Origin: Myxococcales bacterium
GTDB lineage: Bacteria > Myxococcota_A > Polyangia > Polyangiales > Polyangiaceae
DNA: 64,000 nt
Direction of reading: 5' to 3'
Assembly: GCA_004193285.1 (NCBI GenBank)
Contig: SECP01000021.1
Span: 62,001-126,000, forward strand
In this document: piece after piece, positions 54,631 to 62,418 of the stretch
Layout of the letters: the number at the start of each line of letters is the position of its first letter
Position numbering within the stretch: position 1 is the first letter of the stretch
Notes under the pieces: model-generated
Database searches by the model: none
Told to the model about the DNA's origin: nothing
What the model saw: only the letters and a program-made list of their open reading frames with translations
Made by a program: the position numbers and the translations under genes

Positions 54631-55217
54631 CGGTACTGATCTTGAACGCCGGTCTCGGCGGCAGCCGCGGCAATTCGCAGATCATCAGCGAGCATTGCGC
54701 GGGGATCTTGCGAGAGCAGGAGGTCGAGCACGAGCTGGTCGTGCTCGGCGACGTTCCGCTCGACGCGGTGACCCGCGCGCTCGAGCGCGCGGAGCGGCTC
54801 GTCTTCGTCACCGGCACGTACTGGGGCGGCTTCTCCAGCTTGCTGCAGCAGCTGTTCGAGGCGCTCACGCCGACGGAGGCGGGCTCGCTGTGGCTGGGCA
54901 AGCCCGCTGCGGCGCTGGTCTCCGCGCACCAAGTCGGGGCCCAAGCGGTGCTGTCTCGCTTGCAGCACGTGCTCGTCACCTTCGGCTGTTTGCTTCCGCC
55001 GCTCTCCGGCGTGGTCATCTCCAAAGTGGGGGAGGCTCTGCGCCAGCGCGCGCCCGAGCTCTGCGACGACGTGTGGGGGCTGGAGGACGTCGCGACCGCG
55101 GTTCATAACCTGCTCGCCGCGCCCTCCTCGAGCTCGGGGTACCGGGCGTGGCCGGTAGATCGAGAGCACTACGCAGAGCGCTGGCTAGAGCGGCGCGCTC
55201 GGACCGAAGATGCCTAG
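54627..55217 (+). CDS. Flavodoxin-fold NAD(P)H:FMN reductase-like protein
   Basis: 196 residues from TTG 54627, giving MTVLILNAGLGGSRGNSQ; the frame is open back to 54000 only as a shadow of the preceding gene. The first loop GLGGSRGNSQ resembles the phosphate-binding loop of NADPH-dependent FMN reductases, and FVTGTYWGGFSSLLQQLFE resembles the second flavin loop (usual form P-x-Y-x-G-x-x-P). Probable FMN-dependent oxidoreductase; substrate unknown. Overlaps the YceI gene by eight bases. Confidence 0.75.
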   Translation: MTVLILNAGLGGSRGNSQIISEHCAGILREQEVEHELVVLGDVPLDAVTRALERAERLVFVTGTYWGGFSSLLQQLFEALTPTEAGSLWLGKPAAALVSAHQVGAQAVLSRLQHVLVTFGCLLPPLSGVVISKVGEALRQRAPELCDDVWGLEDVATAVHNLLAAPSSSSGYRAWPVDREHYAERWLERRARTEDA

Positions 55218-55722
55218 CTACGACGAGAGCTGCGCGGAGTGCTTCGTGCTCACGTTCAAAGAGGGGCTGCTGTCGCCGGTAGCGCACGACCTACGCCTCG
55301 TCGTGGGCCGGTTTCGCATCGACGTGGAAGACGCCGGCATCACCGCTCGCTTCGACACGTCATCGCTGCGCGTGGACGCCCCGATGAAGGACGGCTCGCC
55401 CCTTCCGGGCGCGCTCTCCGCCGCCGACAAAGACAAGATCGCCGCGCAGATTCGGGATGAGGTGCTGCACGCGAGCCGGTACCCCGAAGCCCGGTTCACG
55501 TCCTCGAGCGTGGTGCTCCGCGCGGACGGCGGCCACGACCTGACCGGCAGCCTCACGCTCCACGGCGTCACCAGGGTCATCCACGCGCAGACGCGCTTGC
55601 TCCACGGTCGGCAGGGGCTGGAGCTCGCTCTCCATCAGCCGGACTTCGGCATCGCTCCGTTCAAGGCGATGCTCGGCACCCTGAAGGTTCAGCCCGACGT
55701 GAAGGTACTCGTCGTCGTCTGA
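55210..55722 (+). CDS. YceI-like protein without signal peptide
   Basis: 170 residues. YceI family lipid/isoprenoid-binding barrel: AHDLRLVVGRFRID, VLHASRYPEARFTSSS and LTGSLTLHGVTR are family landmarks. Most YceI proteins are periplasmic, but no signal peptide is seen here, so it is probably cytoplasmic, perhaps serving the overlapping flavin protein with a quinone or isoprenoid ligand. Last of a three-gene overlapping operon. Confidence 0.85.
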   Translation: MPSYDESCAECFVLTFKEGLLSPVAHDLRLVVGRFRIDVEDAGITARFDTSSLRVDAPMKDGSPLPGALSAADKDKIAAQIRDEVLHASRYPEARFTSSSVVLRADGGHDLTGSLTLHGVTRVIHAQTRLLHGRQGLELALHQPDFGIAPFKAMLGTLKVQPDVKVLVVV

Positions 55723-55832
55723 GTCGCTCTTCACGGCGAGAGTGCGCTCTCGGGCCCGGGAGGCGCATCGCGAAACGGCGGGGATATCGGTCGGCAACCG
55801 TTGCTCGGCGAGCCTGAGCGGTGGGTGCTCAC

Positions 55833-57149
55833 ATGACGGCTTTTGTCCCTCGCGTCGTGATCGTCGGCGGCGGTTTCGCGGGTCTCAACGTCGCGCGGGC
55901 GCTCGCCAACGCGCCGGTGAAGCTGACGCTCGTCGATCGGCGCAACCACCATTTGTTTCAACCGCTGCTCTACCAAGTGGCGACCGCGGCCCTGAATCCG
56001 AGTGACATCGCGGTGCCGATTCGGCGGATCTTGCGCCGCCAACGCAACGTGGAGGTCCTGCTCGGCGAGGCGCGTGGGGTCCGGTTCGAAGAGCAGTTAC
56101 TCTTGCTGGACGAGGGCTCGCTCCCCTACGACTTCCTCGTCGTCGCCACCGGCGCGCGGCACTCCTATTTCGGCCGCGACGACTGGATTCCGGTCGCCCC
56201 GGGCCTCAAGAGCATCGGGGACGCGCTGGAGATTCGGCGCCGCGTCCTGGAAGCTTTCGAGCTGGCGGAGCGCGAGCCCGACGCGGAAGCACGCGACGCG
56301 TACCTCACCTTCGTGGTCGTGGGCGCGGGGCCGACGGGGGTAGAGCTCTCGGGTGCGCTTTGCGAGATTGCTCGTCACGCGTTGGCGCGTGATTTCCGGC
56401 GCATCAACCCCGCTCAAGCTCGGGTCATCTTGCTGGAGGGGTCGGACCGCGTGCTGCCGCCTTATGCGCCCGAGCTCTCGGTCAAAGCGCGGGAACAACT
56501 AGAAAGGATCGGGGTCGAGGTGCGGACCGGTCAGCGCGTCACCGAGATCGACGCGGAGGGGGTGGACGTCGGCGATGAGCGCATCGCCACCCGCACCGTG
56601 CTCTGGGCCGCGGGGGTGACGGGCGCGGGCTTCGGTCGCGCGCTCCAGGTGCCGTTGGATCGCGCGGGGCGCATCCTCGTCCAGGATGATTTGACGGTGC
56701 TGGGCCATCCCAACGTGTTCGCGATCGGGGACGGCGCTTGCCTGATGCAAAACGGCAAGCCGGTGCCCGGAGTGGCCCCCGCGGCGATGCAAGAAGGGCG
56801 GCACACCGCCCAGAATCTCCTGCGCGCCCTACGGGGCGAGAAGCTGCGAGCGTTCCGCTATCGAGACAAGGGCGCGCTCGCGACGATCGGGCGCTCCGCG
56901 GCGGTCGCGGATTTTGGAAGGCTCCGGCTTTCGGGCGCGCCTGCGTGGCTCGCGTGGCTGCTGCTGCACCTGATGTTCTTGGTCGGCTTCCGCAATCGCG
57001 CATTGGTGCTGTTCCAATGGCTCTGGTCGTTCGTCTCCTACGATCGTGGCGCCCGCCTGATCACCGGGCCGCTTCGCCGCGATCCGGGACAGACTCGCGC
57101 GGAGCGGCCCGCGCCGCTCGAAGGCCGAGCCGCCGCGTCCAAAGCTTGA
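55833..57149 (+). CDS. ndh: Type II NADH:quinone oxidoreductase
   Basis: 438 residues from ATG 55833 (MTAFVPRVVIVGG); GTG 55821 adds four. FAD motif VIVGGGFAGLNVARAL, NHHLFQPLLYQVATA near 40-54 (diagnostic of NDH-2), NAD motif VVVGAGPTGVELSGAL, and the second FAD contact AIGDGA. The hydrophobic end (LAWLLLHLMFLVGFRNRALVL) anchors it to the inner membrane. Non-proton-pumping entry of electrons to quinone. Confidence 0.93.
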   Translation: MTAFVPRVVIVGGGFAGLNVARALANAPVKLTLVDRRNHHLFQPLLYQVATAALNPSDIAVPIRRILRRQRNVEVLLGEARGVRFEEQLLLLDEGSLPYDFLVVATGARHSYFGRDDWIPVAPGLKSIGDALEIRRRVLEAFELAEREPDAEARDAYLTFVVVGAGPTGVELSGALCEIARHALARDFRRINPAQARVILLEGSDRVLPPYAPELSVKAREQLERIGVEVRTGQRVTEIDAEGVDVGDERIATRTVLWAAGVTGAGFGRALQVPLDRAGRILVQDDLTVLGHPNVFAIGDGACLMQNGKPVPGVAPAAMQEGRHTAQNLLRALRGEKLRAFRYRDKGALATIGRSAAVADFGRLRLSGAPAWLAWLLLHLMFLVGFRNRALVLFQWLWSFVSYDRGARLITGPLRRDPGQTRAERPAPLEGRAAASKA

Positions 57150-57201
57150 CCGGCCCGGTCCGCTTGCACCGGCCCGAGTTGCCGCGCATGGTGGCAGCAG
57201 C

Positions 57202-57942
57202 ATGACCGACGACGTGGCCATCGAGAACGAGTGGGACTTCTACCCGTGTCGGGTGGACGGAGAGCCGGCCAGCATCCTCATCAACCTGCGCTACCGCTAC
57301 GAAGACCCTTCCGCCGAAAACGATCACGTGCACCACGCGTTCATCCGAATGGCGGAGCCGGGGCCGCAAGGGCTCGGCACCCGCGAGGAGATGGACCGGC
57401 TCACGCCGATCGAGGACGCCATCTTCGATCGCGCGGAGCAAGCGGGCGCGCAGCCGGTCGGGCGCCTACGCTACCAAGGTATTTGGCAGCTCTCGGTCTA
57501 CGGCCCCAAGGACCTTCCTTGGTCCACGTGGCTGGCGGAGGCGGCGGGCGCCCCGGTGGATGTGCAGCTGCAGGCGGACCCAGACGCCGAGTACCTCAAC
57601 GACTTCTTGCTCCCAGACGAAGAGCGCCTGCAGTGGATCATGGACCGACGCGTCTGCGACCAGCTCCGTCGCCAAGGGGACGAGGCGGCGCTTGCGCGGC
57701 CGGTAGACCACTTCATCGAGTACGAGCAGGTCGCGCCGCCGGAGCTGCTGACTGCGCTCCAGGAGCTAGGCTTCGATGTCAGTGACAATGGTGAGGGGCT
57801 GGAGTGCAGCAAGGTGCACGACGTGCGGCTCGAGACCGTGCACGAGATCACGATGGAGCTCACGGAGCTGGCCGAGCGCTTCGACGCCGCTTACAGCGGC
57901 TGGGGCGCGCCCGTCACCAAGGCCGGCGGGGCCGTGAACTGA
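57202..57942 (+). CDS. DUF695 domain protein with RraB-like C-terminal part
   Basis: 246 residues. First half (WDFYPCRVDGEPASILINL, FDRAEQAGAQPVGRLRYQG) matches the DUF695 pattern; the second half (about 135-235) resembles regulators of RNase E activity of the RraB kind, e.g. DRRVCDQLRRQGDEAALARP and LGFDVSDNGEGLECSKVHDV. The fusion is known in other bacteria, from memory. A role in RNA turnover is an inference. Confidence 0.78.
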   Translation: MTDDVAIENEWDFYPCRVDGEPASILINLRYRYEDPSAENDHVHHAFIRMAEPGPQGLGTREEMDRLTPIEDAIFDRAEQAGAQPVGRLRYQGIWQLSVYGPKDLPWSTWLAEAAGAPVDVQLQADPDAEYLNDFLLPDEERLQWIMDRRVCDQLRRQGDEAALARPVDHFIEYEQVAPPELLTALQELGFDVSDNGEGLECSKVHDVRLETVHEITMELTELAERFDAAYSGWGAPVTKAGGAVN

Positions 57943-57984
57943 GCCGCTCGGGTTCGACTCGGCCTGCCGCGGACTAGCGGCTCA
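57940..57984. terminator. Inverted repeat joining two convergent stop codons
   Basis: Nine-base arms TGAGCCGCT (57940-57948) and AGCGGCTCA (57976-57984); each arm begins with the stop codon of one of the two convergent genes. Long 27-base loop, no T tract; possible bidirectional terminator. Confidence 0.4.
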
Positions 57985-58284
57985 GTCCACCGCGAAGAGG
58001 CCAACTCCGCCCACCGGCTCCGTCGCGTGGTATTCGGCGAACTCCTGGATCAGGGGCTTGCCCTGCGCGATCGCGGCTTGCACGGACGGTAGCGCCAGCG
58101 AGGCACGGTGGCTCTCCTGCGAGTCCCACACTTCCGTCACCCAAATGGCGTCTGGAGCTTTCGGATCCCGGGCGACCACGTACGACCGGCACCCCGGCAT
58201 TTTTGCGGAGCCCTCCAGCAGAATCGACACCAGGGCGTCCCGTTGTCCCGGCAACGCGACGATTTTTCCAATGAGTCCGAACAT
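57982..58284 (-). CDS. Antibiotic-biosynthesis-monooxygenase (ABM) fold protein
   Basis: 100 residues from ATG 58284 (MFGLIGKIVALPGQRD). The longer frame to 58470 is not supported. ABM/YgiN-like ferredoxin fold: GKIVALPGQRDALVSIL, GCRSYVVARDPKAPDAIWV, WVTEVWDSQESHRASL. Such proteins act as quinol monooxygenases or small-molecule binding dimers. No biosynthetic cluster surrounds it. Confidence 0.87.
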   Translation of the reverse strand: MFGLIGKIVALPGQRDALVSILLEGSAKMPGCRSYVVARDPKAPDAIWVTEVWDSQESHRASLALPSVQAAIAQGKPLIQEFAEYHATEPVGGVGLFAVD

Positions 58285-58608
58285 GACCGCATCTAGGACG
58301 ACCGGCAGCGGGTGACAAGCCGCCGGCAACCGGTGGGACCTCGGTCGGGCGTGGGGGGCCAACGACAGTGGTCCCGCGCCGGCACGAACGCCGGTGCGGG
58401 TTGGTTTCCAAGAGTCGCCTCGGCGGCAGCGACGCGCGTGCGCGGTGGGGAGGCGGGGGGAGACGGGCACGGTTGAGCTGGAGCCGTGCGGGGCGAAGCG
58501 GACGCGCCCTGCTACGAAGTGGCGACCAAAGAAAGCCGCTAAACGAAGCAGCAGGTCCGCGCGGGGGCGCCTCCGGTGATCGACGACGGGCCGGCGTGCA
58601 TTAAGGAC
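58285..58608. other. Divergent intergenic region, 324 bases
   Basis: Between the ABM gene and the pectate lyase gene. A strong hairpin with 11-base arms (one G-U pair) and ACGAAC loop lies at 58373-58400. No convincing gene or promoter pair found; short frames here look like shadows. Confidence 0.5.
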
Positions 58609-59955
58609 ATGCGCTTTACCTCGAGGACGTTCGGGCTCGCCAGCAGCCTGCTGTTTGCCGCCGGTTCGCTAGCTTGCGGCTCCAGCTCGTCACCGCCGGC
58701 CGATGCCGCCGCTGGGTCCAGCCCAGCTTCGACGGCCGGCGCGCCTCCGGCGGGCGGCTCCGGTAGCGGAGGGGCTTCCGGCAGTCCCGCGAGCACGGGC
58801 GGTGGCGGCGCTGGCGGCGGTGGCGACGGTACCGCGGGCGTAAACCCCGCCGGCACCGCCGGGGTCGCGACGGGCGGAGGGGGCGTCGCGGGGAGCGGAC
58901 TTGGCGGAAGCGGAGGCGTGCCGGCGGAATGCAGCACGCCGGGCAGCGCCTCCATCACGGTGGCATGGGCCGCCGTCAACAAGCAATCGGACGCCTTTTA
59001 TGCGAGCGCGGAGGCGCGCGCCCTCGCTGACAGCGTGATCTACTACCAGAACGCCGACCACGGCTGGCCGAAGAACGTGGACATGACGACGCGCACGGCG
59101 CCCAAAGCCGAAAGCACGATCGACAATCGCGGGACCACGACGCAAATCGAGCTCCTGGCTCGCGTTTACGCGGCGACGCGCTGCCCCCAGTACGGCGACG
59201 CGATGCTCGGCGGCATCGAGTTCCTGCTCGCTGCTCAATACGAAAACGGCGGGTGGCCGCAGGTGTATCCGAACCCGACCGGTTACCACAAACACATCAC
59301 CTTCAACGACGATGCGATGATTCACGTGCTCACGGTGCTGCGCGCCATCGCGCGCGGGGACGCCCCGTACGGCTTCGCGGACGCGGCGCTGCGCGGCGCT
59401 GCTTCCGCGGCCGTCGCGCGCGGCGTCGAATGCATCTTGGCTTGCCAGATCGAAATGGAAGACGGCAAGCGTGGCTGGTGCGCCCAGCACGACGAGGTGA
59501 CGCTCGCTCCGGCCCAGGCGCGAACCTACGAGCTGCCCTCCGTGAGCGGCTCGGAAGGGGCTCAAATCGTGCGGTTCTTGATGACGATCGAGCCAACTAC
59601 GCCGGAAATTCAAGCCGCGGTCGAAGGTGCGGTCGCTTGGTTTCAAGCCGTGAAGCTCACCGGCATCCGCGTCACCTCGACGACGGACGCGACGCAGCCC
59701 ACCGGCGAGGATCGAGTCGTCGTTCAGGATCCGGCCGCGCCGCCGCTGTGGGCGAGGTTCTACGAGCTCGGCACCGACAAGCCCATCTTCTCGAGCCGCT
59801 GCGAGGTGCCCGAATGCGAGTCGAACCCGTTTTACATGCGCCGCTACTCACTGGCGGAAATCGATAACGAGCGGCGCGTGGGCTACTCTTGGTATGGCAA
59901 CTGGCCGTCGGCGGTATTGACCGAATACCAGGCCTGGAAGGCCAAGCATCCCTGA
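58609..59955 (+). CDS. Pectate lyase, polysaccharide lyase family 10 type, lipid-anchored
   Basis: 448 residues from ATG 58609 (MRFTSRTFGLASS). Lipobox SLAC, then a Gly/Ala/Ser stalk of about 80 residues, then the catalytic domain: YYQNADHGWPKNVDM, STIDNRGTTTQIELLARVY, QYENGGWPQVYP, ITFNDDAMIHVL, AQHDEVTLAPAQARTYELPS and WARFYEL are PL10 landmarks. Cleaves polygalacturonate by calcium-dependent beta-elimination. Full length. Suggests use of plant cell-wall pectin at the cell surface. No pectin transport genes adjacent. Confidence 0.93.
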   Translation: MRFTSRTFGLASSLLFAAGSLACGSSSSPPADAAAGSSPASTAGAPPAGGSGSGGASGSPASTGGGGAGGGGDGTAGVNPAGTAGVATGGGGVAGSGLGGSGGVPAECSTPGSASITVAWAAVNKQSDAFYASAEARALADSVIYYQNADHGWPKNVDMTTRTAPKAESTIDNRGTTTQIELLARVYAATRCPQYGDAMLGGIEFLLAAQYENGGWPQVYPNPTGYHKHITFNDDAMIHVLTVLRAIARGDAPYGFADAALRGAASAAVARGVECILACQIEMEDGKRGWCAQHDEVTLAPAQARTYELPSVSGSEGAQIVRFLMTIEPTTPEIQAAVEGAVAWFQAVKLTGIRVTSTTDATQPTGEDRVVVQDPAAPPLWARFYELGTDKPIFSSRCEVPECESNPFYMRRYSLAEIDNERRVGYSWYGNWPSAVLTEYQAWKAKHP

Positions 59956-60008
59956 CGGCGCAGCGAGCAGCAGCTCGAAGCCACCGAGCTAGCTCGCCGG
60001 TTGCACCC

Positions 60009-60893
60009 TCAAGTCGTGGGCGCGCCCGGGCGCCGTGAGCGGCGCTCGAATCGAAAGTGCTGAGCGTCGTCGTAGAACTCGGCGGCTTCGTTGTCGCAGT
60101 AGCCCGGAATGCCGAGAACCGGCACCGGGTCCAGCACGGCCCGGGTGGTGCGCCACTGAGACACCTGGTCGGCGGCGCGTTCATCGAGCTGGAAACGCAG
60201 CGTGTCCCAGCCCTCCGGCGCGGTCGGGAGCGCGGGAACGTGCAGCAAGAGCGCCTTGGCCGCGAGCCCAGGGTGCGCTGCCAGCAAGGACTCCAACGTG
60301 CCGTGCCCCACGTGCCAAAAGCGGGTGGTTTTGCCGAGCTCGGCTCGCCGCTCCCAGAAGAAGCGCTTGAAGCGCAGCTCCCGGAGGTCCGCCAGGAGCT
60401 CTTCGCTCGTGCTCACGACCAGCAAACCGGACTCGTCGAAAGTCGCGGCGAGGTTCTGGGCAGGCGCGCGGCCGTTGCGTGGATCCTTGGGGCCCACGTC
60501 CGGGTCCACGTGCAGGGCGTTGAGGGCCCAGCGCAGCTTTGGGAAATGCGCCCACACGACCATGTTGAAGAAGTCGTGCCAGTTGCTCGGCCGCGTCGGA
60601 ACCGAGCGCAGCCTGGCGACGTGCTGCTCGTACCCGCCCACCCGCGTCAATTGATCGCGGCTCTGCGTGACGAAGCGAGGAAGCTCCACCCCGGGACCTT
60701 GCGGGACGAGCCGAACCAGCTCGTCGTAGCTCTCCGGCGCTGGCCAGCGGTCCAGCTGCTCCAGCGCCGAGCGCAGCCGGGGATGCAGCTCTCGGAAGGG
60801 CGCGCGAGCCAGCCACTCCAAGTCGAAGCTCGCGTTCATGGCAGCTTGGGTGGCTCGGTGCAGGGCGCGAGCTGAGAGCACGTCGCCGAGCAT
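60009..60893 (-). CDS. DUF3025 domain protein
   Basis: 294 residues from ATG 60893; ATG 60839 is an alternative at MNASFDLEWL. The segment NWHDFFNMVVWAHFPKLRWA followed by LNALH is the DUF3025 signature, and ALLLHVPALPTAPEGWDTLRF is a second conserved block. The ending YDDAQHFRFERR is also typical. Soluble, no membrane segment. Function unknown in the family. Confidence 0.88.
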   Translation of the reverse strand: MLGDVLSARALHRATQAAMNASFDLEWLARAPFRELHPRLRSALEQLDRWPAPESYDELVRLVPQGPGVELPRFVTQSRDQLTRVGGYEQHVARLRSVPTRPSNWHDFFNMVVWAHFPKLRWALNALHVDPDVGPKDPRNGRAPAQNLAATFDESGLLVVSTSEELLADLRELRFKRFFWERRAELGKTTRFWHVGHGTLESLLAAHPGLAAKALLLHVPALPTAPEGWDTLRFQLDERAADQVSQWRTTRAVLDPVPVLGIPGYCDNEAAEFYDDAQHFRFERRSRRPGAPTT

Positions 60894-60992
60894 AAGCGAA
60901 TCCGGGCGGGGTAGGGAACGCCGAGGCGCCGCGATCGCCAAGCTTTTCGGCTAGGGTCCGAGGGCGATGAAGCGTGGCGAGCGGGCCTGGCG

Positions 60993-62207
60993 ATGACGAA
61001 GCCACCTCCGCGGCTGGCCGTGCTCCTGCTGATCTACGCGGCGTTCGTGAGCATGGGCCTGCCGGACGGCATCCTGGGCGCGGCGTGGCCGCAGATGCGC
61101 GCGGAGCTCTCGGTCGCCTTGAACGACAACTGGCCGATGCTTGCGCTCGGCACGTGTGGCTCGGCGCTGTCGAACTTCTCGAGCGGGGCCGCGCTACGCC
61201 GGCTCGGGGTCGGCCGCGTGCTGGTGCTCACCACGTTCCTCACCGCTCTGGTGATCCTCGGCTACGCGCTCGCAGGGTCCTTCGCCGTGCTTTCCGCGTT
61301 GGGGTTCTTCCTCGGGCTTGGCAACGGCGCCATCGACGCGGGCCTCAATCATTTCGCATCGGCGAAGCTCTCCTCTCGCCACATGAGCTGGCTCCACGGC
61401 TTTTGGGGCGTGGGTGTGTCGCTGGGCACGCTGCTGCTGTCGTCCGCCGTCTCGCTGGGGGGAACGTGGCGCCACGCGTACCTGGTGATCGCGCTGGTGC
61501 AGCTCGCGCTCGGAGGCGCGTTCGTATTCGGCCGGGGCGCGCTCCCCGGCGCTACGCCGCGCGTAGGCGAGCCGCAAGCCTCACACCCGCCGTTCTCCGC
61601 CACCTTCCGCTTGCCCGTGGCCTGGGCCAGCATGGCCGCATTCTTCGTCTATTGCGGTTTGGAGAGCGCCGCTGGCCTCTGGATCGCCAGCGTGCTGCAC
61701 GATGGGCGCGGCTGGACGACCCAGGCTGCGGGCCTGATGACCACTCTCTACTGGGCGTCGCTCACCGTCGGTCGCTTCTTGATCGGAGCCGTCTCCACGC
61801 GTGTGAGCTCCGGGCGCATCGTCCAAGCGTCCACGCTAGGCGCCCTCGTCGGCACCGCCACGGTCGCGCTTTCGAGCGCGCTCGTCGATTGGGGGTCGCT
61901 CGCGGGAGCGCTCACTGCGCTAGGCTTGCTCGTCACCGGCCTGAGCTTGGCGCCGGTATTTCCGATGTTGATGCACGACACACCGCGCAGCGTCGGCGAG
62001 GGGCACGCCCTCAATCTGATCGGCTTTCAGGGTGCGGCCGGGCAGCTGGGCTTGACCTTGCTCCCCATCGCGATCGGGACCGTCCTCCGCGTTCGCTCCA
62101 CAGAATGGCTCGGCTCGCTGCTCGCGGCACTCTCGCTTCTCTTGCTCACGCTGCTGAAGCTTCGTGAGCACTTCACCGCCCAACGTTCAGCTAGAAGAGC
62201 GGCCTAG
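60993..62207 (+). CDS. MFS transporter, FucP-like
   Basis: 404 residues, twelve hydrophobic segments. FVSMGLPDGILGAAWP in helix 1, a GNGAIDAGLNHFAS stretch in helix 4 and HGFWGVGVSLGTLLL in helix 5 resemble the FucP/sugar:proton symporter and related groups. Basic loop between helices 2 and 3 (RRLGVGR). Substrate unknown; a sugar is plausible. Confidence 0.87.
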   Translation: MTKPPPRLAVLLLIYAAFVSMGLPDGILGAAWPQMRAELSVALNDNWPMLALGTCGSALSNFSSGAALRRLGVGRVLVLTTFLTALVILGYALAGSFAVLSALGFFLGLGNGAIDAGLNHFASAKLSSRHMSWLHGFWGVGVSLGTLLLSSAVSLGGTWRHAYLVIALVQLALGGAFVFGRGALPGATPRVGEPQASHPPFSATFRLPVAWASMAAFFVYCGLESAAGLWIASVLHDGRGWTTQAAGLMTTLYWASLTVGRFLIGAVSTRVSSGRIVQASTLGALVGTATVALSSALVDWGSLAGALTALGLLVTGLSLAPVFPMLMHDTPRSVGEGHALNLIGFQGAAGQLGLTLLPIAIGTVLRVRSTEWLGSLLAALSLLLLTLLKLREHFTAQRSARRAA

Positions 62208-62362
62208 AGCGACCGCGAACGTCATCTCGCCCACGGCGACGCGCGCGGCGACCGCCTCTACCGTACGCAAGCAAAGTTGAAGAGGGCGGATGCTAAAATC
62301 CTCGGTTGGTCAACGGCGAAGCCGCTGAGTACACGTAGCTCTCTGCCGTAAGCGAGGCTCGC

Positions 62363-62387
62363 GGCGTCAGAACACCGCTCTGACGCC
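62363..62387 (+). other. Perfect 9-base-pair hairpin in the leader of the tyrosinase-like gene
   Basis: GGCGTCAGA, loop ACACCGC, TCTGACGCC, ending 31 bases before the ATG at 62419. No T tract; could be a leader stem or regulator site. Confidence 0.5.
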
Positions 62388-62418
62388 ACCGGGCGCGCGC
62401 GTCGGCGGCGGAGAGCGC

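Noticed and set aside
57982..58284. ABM protein as part of an antibiotic biosynthesis cluster
   Set aside because: No synthase, tailoring or resistance genes nearby; the ABM fold is widespread in general metabolism.
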